Below, in pieces: positions 9,901 through 18,284 of a DNA stretch of 64,000 nucleotides (positions are counted from its first letter, which is position 1; each line of letters starts with the position of its first letter). Source of the stretch: a virus. Under the pieces are notes generated by a model. The model did no database searches. It saw only the letters and a program-made list of their open reading frames with translations, and was not told the DNA's origin. The DNA is taken from positions 1 through 64,000 of IMG/VR virus record IMGVR_UViG_3300028283_000494, one strand, 5' to 3'. A program made the position numbers and the translations under genes.

Positions 9901-9975
9901 ATCTTCTACTTCTTTTTTCTTTGGATCTTTAAACGGATTTGGAATATCAAATAATTCATTTAATTTTTTCATCAA
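6943..9975 (-). CDS. Giant repeat protein: phage LRR-like repeats plus tandem KOW/SH3-like domains
   Basis: 1010 residues. Residues about 60-205 hold about seven 20-residue leucine-rich-like repeats (NNKLTTLEGS, GNKLKNLKGSP, NNKLTSLEGSP, DNKLENLTG). From about 230 to the end are about ten copies of a KOW/SH3-like unit of 60-90 residues starting GDKIxYxxPxSK and followed by G-x-V/I-G-x-V (for example near residues 233, 303, 459, 545, 620, 688, 752, 832 and 968). The leader is MMKKLNELFDIPNPF. KOW-type barrels bind RNA or proteins; a long array like this suggests a virion or scaffold protein with many binding sites. It ends in the ATGA that starts the amidoligase gene. Confidence 0.75.
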   Translation of the reverse strand: MMKKLNELFDIPNPFKDPKKKEVEDNLKKIGINVKVCAINKDYTVDVNSDVAILVRNIDVCPVVFNVANGNFIWHYAGLKSMKNLPKIVKGYFSVANNKLTTLEGSQTTIVTGTFNCSGNKLKNLKGSPMKCGGFIAMMNGLESLEGSPEEVYGDFLVSNNKLTSLEGSPIKIGGTYDCSDNKLENLTGLTPLCKKVRYGGNSITSIKPTETKKEKEEDTQLHLELDDWKEGDKILYVKQGSKFNNMVGVIRTVDEPTATETEKVYNIFFSVADNKELEKDGGVQGKSRYLRKYIEKFEVDDKVIYTNPNSKYKGYKGKIESVSIPEETDGEIQYKVQFMFEENPGIIDIVSASNKNRMFVNVGKIKGEDLQKILKDETKKDEDKKIIRHVDNKFKAGQDAYFMGRKVTLLKLTSPQHWLVKDFANADGENDFGVHYDQLVPIEKEKKVEKFGFGDKIILLDPGGEFDECRGRVTYADRISSKGFSQVVDIEVINKFGAKQPLMNVNPNKLERDGPSSRPPISTAWEKPEPKKTGKADKFKKGDKIIYVSRKDDEKNKDLHLCKGEVTFLNLATNYSMEKETTYDVKFPKQPGVSNEKSVYFIPSRNLQINDNNYKEGDKVIYINDDDADLSGKVGIVTKIEKGKKGNTHTITFNSNGTIVTVSGCIPDEMTRFIKPIGTEVGLNDDVVYTKPDSKHFGCKGVVTTLNLNDEKPFEIEIKSKEGKMVKIKTKDENLEFLPPVRIFRKGDKIRYTNPDSTSDGLIGEISSINEAPQVAGQKETPPRSYNIVLKNNKGHTIYLTTFTDNLILLEEASDTGEFKFGQAVKYINPDSKYEWAKTGRVGEFQGDRVKDGKKELIVKFDDDLVSFLKLYVDPEFVFATNEPLPTKKSTYVAPDSTYSSGYISPDKKKKKKEVEPPRKPVLVYNRRNVARKAYKPKDPNAELEPVKKTIDDLEVGDTVIVKDSVNDEINGKEGRVQKLPIYKYGKYEIYVNRQTYWLDKNQIEVAEE

Positions 9976-10050
9976 AGGTTTGGTCTTTTTGTTTTTTATA
10001 TATATTAAAAAATAAAAACAAAAACTATTTTAAAATATAAAATCGTTGAT

Positions 10051-10719
10051 ATGGTTATAAAGAATTTTTCAGAAAGAACATCAGACAGAATTAAAGACAT
10101 TTTACTATCATTTAAAAAGTGGATATGGAGGAAAAAGATAATTCCACTTAGAAAAGTGAAACTTGATATACTCGGCATATCCTATACTAAAAGTGGCGAC
10201 CAAACTCTATACGTTGTTGTATTAGGAGAAGAAGGTGGAGGTAGAAAAATTCCAGTAGTAATCAACTATTTTGAAGCACAAGCCATAGCCATAGAAGTTG
10301 AAAAAATACTTCCCATAGTTCCTCTTATCTACGACGTATTCAAAGAAGTTATGAACGATCATAAAGTGAAATTTGACGAAATTCTTATAGAAGATTTTAA
10401 AAACGATATATTACTCACCTACTTAAAGAGCAAGAAAGAAAAAGTAGAACTTCGTACAGCAGACGCCCTCTCCCTATCAGTTAGATTAGGGTACCCAATT
10501 TACATTTACGACGACGTTCTCACTAAAGTAGATACCATAGTTCAAAAATACTACGATATAAAAGACGGTAAACAAGTTATCGCTGATAAAAATAAACTCA
10601 ACGGATTCAACCTGAATGAGTTAAACGATCTTCTTCAAGACGCTATAGATGAAGAGGAATACGAGAAGGCGTCTGAGATCAGGGACGAAATTATTAAGAA
10701 GAAGAAGGAACAACAGTAG
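10051..10719 (+). CDS. Bifunctional nuclease (DUF151) with UVR tail
   Basis: 222 residues. Residues about 35-165 form the bifunctional-nuclease domain (VKLDILGISY, KIPVVINYFEAQAIAIEVE, ELRTADALSLSVRLGYPIYI), which in characterised relatives has RNase and DNase activity. The C-terminus (about 180-220, LNDLLQDAIDEEEYEKASEI) is a UvrB/UvrC interaction helix pair, a combination typical of Bacteroidota chromosomes, suggesting capture from a host. Codon use is more C-rich at third positions than in neighbours. Confidence 0.8.
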   Translation: MVIKNFSERTSDRIKDILLSFKKWIWRKKIIPLRKVKLDILGISYTKSGDQTLYVVVLGEEGGGRKIPVVINYFEAQAIAIEVEKILPIVPLIYDVFKEVMNDHKVKFDEILIEDFKNDILLTYLKSKKEKVELRTADALSLSVRLGYPIYIYDDVLTKVDTIVQKYYDIKDGKQVIADKNKLNGFNLNELNDLLQDAIDEEEYEKASEIRDEIIKKKKEQQ

Positions 10720-10762
10720 TTTCGGTGATTTTCCCAAAAACGGCATTTAAATTTTAATATAT

Positions 10763-12402
10763 ATGACTAAAAATAATCAAGAAGTGAAAAGAAATTGGTT
10801 TTTCATTATATTACTCACAATTAGTTCATTATCCTTAGCTGGTACTGCAGCATACTTTTCTATATTTGGTCTAGCCAAGCTCTTCTATGGAGCTGGTATA
10901 GGTATTGTGATCCTTGCATCTGTGCTTGAGTTCTCCAAATTAGTAGCTGTGTCTTATGTATATAGATATTGGACTGTTATTGCTAAGGCTTTCAGGGCTT
11001 ATTATGTTTTTGGTGTTGTATTCATAATGTTATTAACTTCAATTGGTATATATGGATTTTTAACTAGTGCTTACCAGAAATCCGCTAATAAAATAGAAAT
11101 AAGAGATTCACAGATAAAAATTGCTGAGAATAAAAGAACATTATTTGTAAACCAATTAGATAGAATAAATAAAACAATAGAAAGCGATAATAATCGTATT
11201 AACAATCTAAGTGGTATTCGTAGTCAACAAGAAAGAAGATTAGACACTTTATATAACAGAAGACAAACTAGTAACGCTAGAAGAACAGAAACATCTATCG
11301 CTGGTGCAGACGAACAAATTAAGTTTCTTAATACTGATATTACAGAAAAGATGAAACAGGCTAGTTCTGTTAACGATTCTATAGCTTATTACGATCAAAG
11401 AATCGTTGAATATAAAGCATCAGATGTTTCAAGTGAAGTCGGACCTTTAAAATATTTATCAGATTTAACTGGAATGGCTATGAACAAAGTTGTAAATATA
11501 CTTGTTCTTTTAATCATCTTTGTGTTCGACCCAATGGCAATTTCATTACTTATTGGTGTGAACCAATTAACTATGATGGATAAAGGTGATTCCCCTTTGA
11601 AAGACGAAAGAATTAAATTACCAAAACTACCTTTCTTTAGAAAGAAAAAAGAAGAGCCTGAAGAAGAAATGGTTCCAGAAGAGAAACCTGAAGAAATCGT
11701 AAAACCTGGGCCAGAACCAGTAAGACGAACTCCTTCTTTTATAAGATTAGAAAAAGAGGAGGATAATGAGATTGAAGAGATTGAAGAAACTGAGGAAGAG
11801 CAGGACACAAAAAAAAACGAATATTCTCTCGAAGATTGTCAGGATGGTTACTCAGAAAAAAAGATAGAACTTGATAAATCTAATATAATTGAAGGATTAA
11901 AAGTTTATCATAACTCTTTTGGTAAAGGAGTAATAACTAAATTCAATTTAGAAAAAAGTAGAGTAGTAATTAGATTCGACGAGTTTGGTATCAAAGAACT
12001 TGATCCAGATTACGCTAATTTAAGCGAATTGAGATGTGTTAAGGACGATAAAATTGAAGCTGTAAAATATTTAGACTTCTTTGAAGACGATCCCGATATA
12101 CAAGATATAATAATCAAAAGACCCGTTGTTGAAATAGAACCAGTTGGAGAACCCATTGAAGAACAAATTGTTGAAGAACATCTTCCAGTGGAACAAACAA
12201 TTGAAGAACCTGTTAATATAATAGAAGAAATCATCGAAGAACCTGTGGTTGAAAAAAAAACGAAATTTTTTCAGAAGATTTGGAGGGGGAAAAGGATGAT
12301 ATAGTAACTACAAAATGGATAAATCAAGAAACTCCTTGGATATTAAGAGAAAAATCAGAAATAAAATCAGTAGCCACAACTAGAACAAATAAATATAAAT
12401 GA
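10763..12402 (+). CDS. Membrane coiled-coil protein with C-terminal KOW-like domain; probable frameshift extension
   Basis: The zero frame ends at a TAG at 12302-12304 (513 aa). The protein has about four N-terminal membrane segments (residues 12-110), a long coiled coil (about 115-225), another membrane segment near 245-270, then acidic E/P-rich linkers and a KOW/tudor-like domain (KVYHNSFGKGVITKFN). At the nine-A run near 12256 a -1 shift continues the frame for about 49 more codons to TGA at 12400-12402, which overlaps the ATG of the next gene as ATGA. That overlap and the continued coding character argue that the longer product is real, through slippage or a recent indel. Confidence 0.7.
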
Positions 12403-12653
12403 TTTTTAAACCATTAGATTATATTAAACAAGAAGGCTTCAAGTCTTACATGAACCTATTTGAATTTGATAAAAAATACAAATTTTTCGGATCTGTCGTC
12501 ATAAATGAAAAAGGGTGGCAGTACGATTACTTTGATACTGAAATTAAATCAATAGGGTTTAATTTTATTGATTACCAGACTAATATAGAAACAAAAGAAG
12601 GCAGAGAAATAATTTTAAGTTTATCTGAAAACTTAGAGATTTACACTCTTTGA
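12399..12653 (+). CDS. Hypothetical protein (84 aa)
   Basis: The start overlaps the stop of the frameshifted form of the upstream gene (ATGA), implying translational coupling. It is a compact, mixed charged and aromatic protein with no signal peptide. The 3' end overlaps the convergent methylase gene by 13 bases. No family recognised. Confidence 0.6.
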   Translation: MIFKPLDYIKQEGFKSYMNLFEFDKKYKFFGSVVINEKGWQYDYFDTEIKSIGFNFIDYQTNIETKEGREIILSLSENLEIYTL

Positions 12654-13456
12654 TCTATAAGTTCTTTATAACTTTCGTTGAGTTCAAATCCAATATATTT
12701 TCTATCCATTGATTTACAAACTTCTGCAACTGTGCCACTACCCATAAATGGATCAAGTACAACGTCACCTTCATTTGTTAACCATTTAATGAAAAACTCT
12801 GGAAGGTCTGGATGAAATGGAGCAGGATGTTTACCAGCAGTTCCACCTTTAAGTACACCAGCGTTATTGAATCTCATTACTGTTGATGGTTTTTTACCGA
12901 GAGGATTTTGAATAACCATTTTCTTATCGCCAATACTTGTTATGCCGTGATCGTCAACTTTCTTATTAAAAGCGACGGGAGATTTATATCTTTTAATAGT
13001 GCTTTCAGCGTAAGGTTCTCTGACCATATCAATGTTAGATTTTATCTTACTATTTTTAGTGAAATGAAAAACGTATTCCATCCAGTCATTTAATCTATCA
13101 CCACTAACAGGCATTGCGTTTTTCTTGTGCCAAATATATCTATCGTAAAGTTTTAAATCAGTTTCTTCACAGATTCTAACTACTAATTCAAATACATATA
13201 GATCACGAAATCCGTTAACAACTTTATCGTTGATGTTTAGTATAAATGAACCTGTATCTTTTAATGATCTACCAATTTCTACAGCTAATGGAATAAACCA
13301 ATCGTTATAATGTCTAGGAGATAAGGTATTTATTTTCTTACCGTAATTTTTGATGTCTGCGTAAGGTGGGGAAGTAACAGTAAGGTCGACAAAGTTATCT
13401 GGTAGAAGTTTAGATAAATCCATTGCGTCACCGTAATAAATTTTATTGGTATCCAT
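12641..13456 (-). CDS. DNA methyltransferase, N4-cytosine/N6-adenine beta class
   Basis: 271 residues. TSPPYADIKNYG near residue 29 is catalytic motif IV (S/TSPPY, more typical of N4-cytosine enzymes), and the C-terminal DPFMGSGTVAEVCK is the SAM-binding motif I, placed after IV as in beta-class enzymes. HPAPFHPDLPEFFIKWLT is a conserved block of the family. No restriction partner is adjacent, so it is probably an orphan phage methylase for host-restriction evasion, complementing the Dam-like enzyme at 4072. Confidence 0.85.
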   Translation of the reverse strand: MDTNKIYYGDAMDLSKLLPDNFVDLTVTSPPYADIKNYGKKINTLSPRHYNDWFIPLAVEIGRSLKDTGSFILNINDKVVNGFRDLYVFELVVRICEETDLKLYDRYIWHKKNAMPVSGDRLNDWMEYVFHFTKNSKIKSNIDMVREPYAESTIKRYKSPVAFNKKVDDHGITSIGDKKMVIQNPLGKKPSTVMRFNNAGVLKGGTAGKHPAPFHPDLPEFFIKWLTNEGDVVLDPFMGSGTVAEVCKSMDRKYIGFELNESYKELIDQRV

Positions 13457-13479
13457 TTTTTTATTTAGATTTTTATATT

Positions 13480-13487
13480 TATATTTG
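13480..13487 (+). promoter_or_regulatory. Bacteroidota-type -7 element
   Basis: TATATTTG in the divergent region between the methylase and the gene starting at 13523. Confidence 0.55.
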
Positions 13488-13522
13488 CATTAAGGAATAT
13501 AGTTTAATTTAAAACCTAAAAG

Positions 13523-13840
13523 ATGGAAAAAACAAAATTATTCAATTCCGACAAAGACAGAGAATTGTGGATCAGATTAAATGCCGAAAGACAGATTGAA
13601 TGGGAAAAAGGTTTGACTTATTTTGATAAAAAATCCGGTGAATATAAACCCACTCAACAAGCTCTACACCCTAGAACTATGGAGGGTGCTCTTAGATGTT
13701 CGAGAAACCAATGTGAATATGACGAAGGGAAAGGAAAATTAAGATATACATTTGATCAACTTTTAACACTTGATAGGGAGGGGCTTTTAGAAATAGATAA
13801 AATACATCATCAAGAATGGATTAAAAAATTTGAAAAATAA
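13523..13840 (+). CDS. Hypothetical protein (105 aa)
   Basis: First of a run of overlapping plus-strand genes behind its own promoter-like element. Charged and helical, no membrane segment (MEKTKLFNSDKDRELWIRLN start). Its stop overlaps the next ATG (TAATGG). No family recognised. Confidence 0.65.
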   Translation: MEKTKLFNSDKDRELWIRLNAERQIEWEKGLTYFDKKSGEYKPTQQALHPRTMEGALRCSRNQCEYDEGKGKLRYTFDQLLTLDREGLLEIDKIHHQEWIKKFEK

Positions 13841-14031
13841 TGGCAAGGTACAGATGTGATCTATGCAATCACAGGAAAAAAACTAAATGGGGAGCTGATA
13901 TATGTAAAAGACATGATAAAGTGGTGCCACAAGACGCTATTGATCCACCTGATTTTTGTTATGTTTGGCAATATCACAAAGACGAAGTTAGAACAAGATG
14001 GTATAAAAAAGGAAAATTTGTAAATGATTAA
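13840..14031 (+). CDS. Small cysteine/histidine protein, putative zinc-binding
   Basis: 63 residues with RCDLCNHRKKT, ICKRHDK and FCYVW, a C-x2-C ... C-x2-H arrangement compatible with one zinc site. It overlaps both neighbours by one to eight bases, so it is translated as part of the same operon. Function unknown. Confidence 0.65.
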   Translation: MARYRCDLCNHRKKTKWGADICKRHDKVVPQDAIDPPDFCYVWQYHKDEVRTRWYKKGKFVND

Positions 14032-14386
14032 AATAGGATTAGTATTTATAGTATTAGCTCTCAATCTATATACGATTGCTGTCTGGAAAGAATTAGCGAA
14101 GAAACGTCTTTTGAATTGGATTGTTTTTATGTTTGCTGGTGGATTTCTTTGTGATTTGATTGGAACATCTATAATGTTCTATGTGGCTAAACATAGATTT
14201 GAATTTGGCATTCATTCTATCACAGGGTACGGTGCACTTATAATTATGTTTCTACATTTAATATGGGCTTTATTTGCCAAGAAATATCCAAAGTACGAAG
14301 TGTATTTTACAAAATTCTCAGTTTACGCTTGGAGATTATGGTTAGTTGCTTTTTTTACTGGTATGTTTTTAAATATGAATTTATGA
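14024..14386 (+). CDS. HsmA-family (TIGR03987-like) membrane protein
   Basis: 120 residues with four hydrophobic segments (about 3-20, 32-50, 66-85, 98-115). The pattern LNWIVFMFAGGFLCDLIGTS ... HSITGYGALIIMFLHLIWAL matches the small HsmA-type four-helix membrane family found in bacteria. Overlaps its neighbours on both sides; role in a phage unknown. Confidence 0.65.
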   Translation: MIKIGLVFIVLALNLYTIAVWKELAKKRLLNWIVFMFAGGFLCDLIGTSIMFYVAKHRFEFGIHSITGYGALIIMFLHLIWALFAKKYPKYEVYFTKFSVYAWRLWLVAFFTGMFLNMNL

Positions 14387-15090
14387 TAAAAGTAGTTACA
14401 ATTACAGGTGCTGATAACAGTATAGATGTGAAACAATTAGTACCATTGAGCATGAAATATCCATTTGTTGAATGGGGAATTCTTGTATCAAGGAAGAATT
14501 TTGGTGTGCCTAGATATCCAAGACTTAGTTGGATAAAAGAGTTGGTAGAGGTTAAAAGGGAATATGATTTAAAATTATCCTGTCATTTATGTGGATTCTA
14601 CGTTAGAGAATTGTCACAAGGTAATGATATTGCAATACAGGAGTTGAAAGATATGTGGAATATATTTGATAGAGCTCAAATCAATTTTCACGCAATGACG
14701 CACGAGTTTAATGTAAATGCAATGATAGATTTACTTTTAAAACAACCTGAAAAAGAATTTATTTTCCAATATGATGATGTGAATAATAGAATTGTACAAA
14801 TAGCGCACGACGCTGGTGTTAATTGCTCTGCTTTATTTGATACATCGGGAGGTGTTGGTATATTACCTAAAGAATGGCCAGATCCTTTGAAGAGTATCAA
14901 ATGCGGATACGCTGGTGGAATTTCGCCAAATAATATTGAAGATCAGATAAAACTTATTGACGCTAAAACAAGTAATATTGAAACCTGGATTGATATGGAA
15001 ACTCATGTCAGATCAGTGAACGACAAGTTATTTGATTTATTTAAAGTAGAACAATGTTTAACAGTATCAAGTAATTGGATTAAAAATTAA
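14383..15090 (+). CDS. TIM-barrel protein resembling phosphoribosylanthranilate isomerase
   Basis: 235 residues from the ATGA overlap at 14383; a longer open frame reaching back to 14263 lies inside the previous gene. Alternating strand/helix segments, KLSCHLCG, and a late GYAGGISPNNIEDQI motif resemble the LAGGLTPxNV phosphate-binding loop of TrpF-like barrels. A tryptophan-pathway role is not supported by neighbours, so activity on another phosphorylated sugar is possible. Confidence 0.6.
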   Translation: MIKVVTITGADNSIDVKQLVPLSMKYPFVEWGILVSRKNFGVPRYPRLSWIKELVEVKREYDLKLSCHLCGFYVRELSQGNDIAIQELKDMWNIFDRAQINFHAMTHEFNVNAMIDLLLKQPEKEFIFQYDDVNNRIVQIAHDAGVNCSALFDTSGGVGILPKEWPDPLKSIKCGYAGGISPNNIEDQIKLIDAKTSNIETWIDMETHVRSVNDKLFDLFKVEQCLTVSSNWIKN

Positions 15091-15093
15091 TTT

Positions 15094-15687
15094 ATGAACG
15101 TGATATTTTTAGACATAGACGGAGTATTAAACTCTGAATTATTTTACAGGGAAAGACATAAGAAAAGATGGCTCAAACCTTCTACTTACTTTTGGTGGAT
15201 TAAATCAAAAGTGAAGTGGGTTTTTAACGGGTTTAAATATAAATCAGTTTCATTAGCTAATTATAAACCACCTAAGAGAAGTCAAACATTTCAGTATAAA
15301 TTCAACAGATTAAAAGAAGAAACTGATCCTATTAGATGGAAATGGGTCATTGAATTGGCAAAAGAAACAAATTCAAAGATTTGTATATCATCTTGCTGGA
15401 AATATCATTTTGGTTATAAAAATGAAGAATGGTGGAAGAAAGCTTTTATTTTATTAGGATTTGAAGAAGGTGTTTTTGTCGGTATTACTGGCGATAGGAA
15501 ACATTTAAGAGGTGAGGAAATTGAAGATTGGCTAAAGGTAAATAAATACGATAACTACGTAATTATAGACGATGATTCAGATATGTTGATGGATCAAGTA
15601 CAACATTTTTTTCAAACAGATAATTATGTGGGATTAACACCAACTACATTATATAAAATAAAAAGGTATCTAAATAAAAAAAACTAA
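15094..15687 (+). CDS. HAD-superfamily phosphatase/RNA-repair-type domain
   Basis: 197 residues. Motif I FLDIDGVLNS at residues 4-13, motif II CISSCWKYHFG near 104 and motif IV YVIIDDDSDML near 154 match HAD phosphatases of the group found in phage RNA/DNA repair proteins. It starts three bases after the TIM-barrel gene, so the two are probably co-translated. Confidence 0.75.
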   Translation: MNVIFLDIDGVLNSELFYRERHKKRWLKPSTYFWWIKSKVKWVFNGFKYKSVSLANYKPPKRSQTFQYKFNRLKEETDPIRWKWVIELAKETNSKICISSCWKYHFGYKNEEWWKKAFILLGFEEGVFVGITGDRKHLRGEEIEDWLKVNKYDNYVIIDDDSDMLMDQVQHFFQTDNYVGLTPTTLYKIKRYLNKKN

Positions 15688-15690
15688 ATT

Positions 15691-15864
15691 ATGGAAACGA
15701 GATTTTGGGAATCTAAAGAAGATTGGGGAGGACCCAGGGAAATGCTAGATTATATAAATAATCTTATGGGAGATTATACTATATTGAATGTAATACCCGT
15801 TGAATATTACGGATCAAATTATGCTAGAATAACAAAAGCTGTAATTATAATAAAGAAAAATTAA
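15691..15864 (+). CDS. Hypothetical small protein (57 aa)
   Basis: Starts four bases after the HAD gene (METRFWESKEDWGGPREMLD) and has a typical beta pattern at its end (YYGSNYARITKAVIIIKK). Tight spacing and matching codon use support a real gene; function unknown. Confidence 0.6.
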   Translation: METRFWESKEDWGGPREMLDYINNLMGDYTILNVIPVEYYGSNYARITKAVIIIKKN

Positions 15865-16002
15865 ACATTTGACCAATAAGTTATTAATATATAAGGTTAC
15901 TTTTGGTCGATATTAATTTCGAGTGAGTTATCACTTTAGAATTGTGAAGAGCAATGAAGAAATTAGTAACACAAAAATAAAAAATTAAAAAAGGAGGAAA
16001 CT
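15865..16002 (+). promoter_or_regulatory. Leader region of the VWA gene
   Basis: 138 non-coding bases. A GACCAA/TTGGTC inverted repeat encloses an AT-rich TTAATATATAAGG segment like the putative phage promoter, and a strong AAAGGAGGAAAC ribosome site precedes the ATG at 16003. Suggests a highly expressed gene with its own start site. Confidence 0.45.
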
Positions 16003-16650
16003 ATGAATGAGAATTTAACATGGATTGTAGACGTATTGGACGAATCAGGTTCAATGAACGACATTAAAAGTGATACAATCGGAGCACACAACGGATTCGT
16101 TAAGGATCAAAGAAAAGTAGAAGGTGACGCAAGCTGCACCTTAGTAAAATTCAACACGAAAATCGAAAGAGTTTACGAAAATGTGTCGATTCACGACACC
16201 CCATTACTCGACGAAAGTAATTACATCCCAAAAACTTATACCCGTCTCTACGATGCTATTGGTTTAACTATCAAAGACGTAAAAGCTAAAATCAAAGCAC
16301 TCCCAGAAGAAATGAGACCTGGTAAAGTTCTATTCGTTATCGTTACTGACGGTAAAGAAAATAGAAGCACCGAATTCAATAGAACACAAGTTTTTGAAAT
16401 GATTTCCAAACGTGAAAAGAAAGGTTGGAACTTCATCTATCTTGGTGCAAATCAGGACGCTATGGAAGAAGGTGGAAAGATTGGACTTAATAAGTTTAAC
16501 ACAGTAACTTGGGAAGCTGATTCAAGGGGTGTTAACACGGCTTATATGGCTGCTAGCAATTACGCCACTAAATTTAGAATGTCTAAGAGTAAGGCTGAAA
16601 TTGATTCACTTGATTTAGGTCAGGAATATAAAGACGCTGATAAGAGGTAA
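16003..16650 (+). CDS. von Willebrand factor A domain protein
   Basis: 215 residues. The metal-ion site DESGSMND (residues 9-16), a threonine in YTRLYDAIG and the later VIVTDGKENRS make a complete MIDAS-type VWA domain. There is no signal peptide, so it acts in the cytoplasm or virion. Codons are more C-rich than in neighbours and the ribosome site is strong, consistent with high expression. Partner unknown. Ends just before a clear terminator. Confidence 0.8.
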   Translation: MNENLTWIVDVLDESGSMNDIKSDTIGAHNGFVKDQRKVEGDASCTLVKFNTKIERVYENVSIHDTPLLDESNYIPKTYTRLYDAIGLTIKDVKAKIKALPEEMRPGKVLFVIVTDGKENRSTEFNRTQVFEMISKREKKGWNFIYLGANQDAMEEGGKIGLNKFNTVTWEADSRGVNTAYMAASNYATKFRMSKSKAEIDSLDLGQEYKDADKR

Positions 16651-16660
16651 TTTCTTAACG

Positions 16661-16684
16661 GGGGACTTCGGTCCCCTGTTTTTT
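16661..16684 (+). terminator. Rho-independent terminator
   Basis: GGGGAC-TTCG-GTCCCC hairpin with a stable UUCG loop followed by GTTTTTT, directly after the VWA gene. Confidence 0.9.
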
Positions 16685-16759
16685 AAATTTAATATATACA
16701 AATTAAAAAGTATATGCCAAATAATATAATTAAATCTTATAAAGAGAATCTCAAAAAGG

Positions 16760-17163
16760 ATGAAGGAAGAGATGTTAGAAAAGATCATCGATGAGATTGA
16801 AATGACCAAAGTTGAGAAGTTGAAAGCAATTTCTGAAAACCATTTAATGCCAATAGATAATTGGTGGTGCCATATTTTTAATAAATATGATGAAGATTTC
16901 ATAAATAAAATTAAATCTAATCCCGAGTATAAAAAAAAATATGGTAATCATCCTTACAATCCATTTGTGATTATCAAAGACATGAAACCATAGATTTATC
17001 TCAAATAGCAGAAAATGTAGAAGAGGATGATGTGGACGAAATAGTTATTATGACTAATAGATCAACTAATGATGTTTATACAATAACTAAGCAACAATTT
17101 ATAAATGACGTATATGATTGGGTGATAAAGAATAATAGAATAGGATTTGAAATAGATTGGTAA
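16760..17163 (+). CDS. Hypothetical protein, apparently frameshifted
   Basis: The first frame runs from 16760 to a stop at 16993 (77 aa, MKEEMLEKIIDEIEMTKVEK...). From about 16987 another frame continues without interruption to TAA at 17161 (IDLSQIAENVEEDDVDEIVI ... NNRIGFEIDW) and has no good start of its own. A single missing base near 16987 would join them into one protein of about 134 residues. Alternatively there are two short genes. No family recognised. Confidence 0.45.
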
Positions 17164-17177
17164 AAAATAAAAATATT

Positions 17178-17489
17178 ATGTCGGATGGAATAACTGAAGC
17201 TAGAAGAGGAACGTATTTTTCGTCTAGTAAAAAAGTAGAAGAAAAAAAGAGTGGAGAACATTCTTTAGTAGATATTGTTAAAGGCACTGCTAAAATTAGT
17301 CATATATGTAACGGAATAATCTATTATAATATAGATGTTGACGGAACATTTTACCAGTTACCAATTGATTGCACAGACGTGAACGAGTGGAAAGACACTT
17401 ATATTCAAGTAGAATACAAAGCTGTTACTCTTATGCGTTGGATACGTAAGGCTTTGAAAGAAGATAAATTAATAAGATTAAATAGATAA
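17178..17489 (+). CDS. Hypothetical protein (103 aa)
   Basis: I place the start at 17178 (MSDGITEARRG). The C-terminal half has a barrel-like strand pattern (HICNGIIYYNIDVDGTFYQL) ending in a basic tail. No family recognised; real-gene support is compositional. Confidence 0.6.
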   Translation: MSDGITEARRGTYFSSSKKVEEKKSGEHSLVDIVKGTAKISHICNGIIYYNIDVDGTFYQLPIDCTDVNEWKDTYIQVEYKAVTLMRWIRKALKEDKLIRLNR

Positions 17490-17538
17490 ACAATTAAATA
17501 AAAATTTGATATAATAATAAACATTAAAAAACAAAATT

Positions 17539-17892
17539 ATGAAAAAGTTGTACTCAATAAAAGAAGCGGTTTACACGATTAAACCAGAAGAAGTTGAAGT
17601 TGAAAAAGTTGAAACATTATCAGAACACGTTGATCAGGTTTCTGTTACACCAACCGAATTCAAAATCAATGTTCTTGTGAATGAAATCTCTATCGCTGAA
17701 GAACTTAATGAAATGAAAATTGCAGTTAATAAGGATGATTTCAAATCTCTTTTTGGTCCTAAATCTAAACCACGTAAGGGTGATATACTCTCAATCGCTG
17801 GATTAGCAAAGAAATTTAAAGTTAAGAAATCAAAGAAATTCTCAGCCAAGAAAAAAGGCAAAGGTTATAAACTCACTTTAAAATCTGAATAA
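17539..17892 (+). CDS. Hypothetical basic protein (117 aa)
   Basis: An acidic, valine/glutamate-rich N-terminal half and a strongly basic C-terminal tail (KKFKVKKSKKFSAKKKGKG) that could bind nucleic acid. The leader MKKLYSIKEAVYT weakly resembles the leader-like N-termini listed in the findings. The next gene begins one base after its stop. Confidence 0.6.
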   Translation: MKKLYSIKEAVYTIKPEEVEVEKVETLSEHVDQVSVTPTEFKINVLVNEISIAEELNEMKIAVNKDDFKSLFGPKSKPRKGDILSIAGLAKKFKVKKSKKFSAKKKGKGYKLTLKSE

Positions 17893-17893
17893 T

Positions 17894-18232
17894 ATGCCAG
17901 GTTTATACCATAAATACAATCTACAAAAAACAAACGGTGAACCTCTCGATCCTCAATCTGAGTACTTTGTACTCAGATTGGACGATGGGGGTGATCCTGA
18001 GCACGTTGCTGCTTGTAGAAAAGCAATAAAGGTCTACGCCGATTCCATTAAAAACTATTTACCAGAACTGTATAAAGACCTAAAAGACAGATATTTCCCA
18101 CCAACTCAACTAGAGTTAGATGTGAAAAGCGGTAAAGTGAAATGGTGTGAGATATGTTTGAACATGACTAAACGTGGTGAAGACGGTGAGTGCATCGAAC
18201 ACGATCATAAAGTAGAACATTGGATATTTTAA
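17894..18232 (+). CDS. Conserved phage-type hypothetical protein (112 aa)
   Basis: Contains EYFVLRLDDGGDPEHVAACR followed by a helical KVYADSIKNYLPEL segment, a pattern I associate with an uncharacterised protein recurring in large phages and bacteria, and a C-terminal WCEICLN ... CIEHDH cluster that may bind zinc. Function unknown. Confidence 0.65.
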   Translation: MPGLYHKYNLQKTNGEPLDPQSEYFVLRLDDGGDPEHVAACRKAIKVYADSIKNYLPELYKDLKDRYFPPTQLELDVKSGKVKWCEICLNMTKRGEDGECIEHDHKVEHWIF

Positions 18233-18256
18233 TTTTTTTATTACAGAAAAAATTAT

Positions 18257-18264
18257 TATATTTG
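18257..18264 (+). promoter_or_regulatory. Bacteroidota-type -7 element
   Basis: TATATTTG, 21 bases before the CAP-domain gene start at 18285. Confidence 0.6.
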
Positions 18265-18284
18265 TTTTGTAATATAAAATAGTC

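Noticed and set aside
11395-12234. Serine/isoleucine-rich minus-strand ORFs
   Set aside because: Antisense shadows of the acidic C-terminal part of the gene at 10763; no promoter or ribosome site.
14263-14382. Longer N-terminus for the TIM-barrel gene
   Set aside because: The extension lies entirely within the HsmA-like gene; the ATGA overlap at 14383 gives a start typical for this genome.
16714-16794. 26-codon ORF starting MPNNIIKSY
   Set aside because: It overlaps the longer 16760 gene in another frame and has no clear ribosome site; it could be a broken N-terminus, but support is too weak to list.
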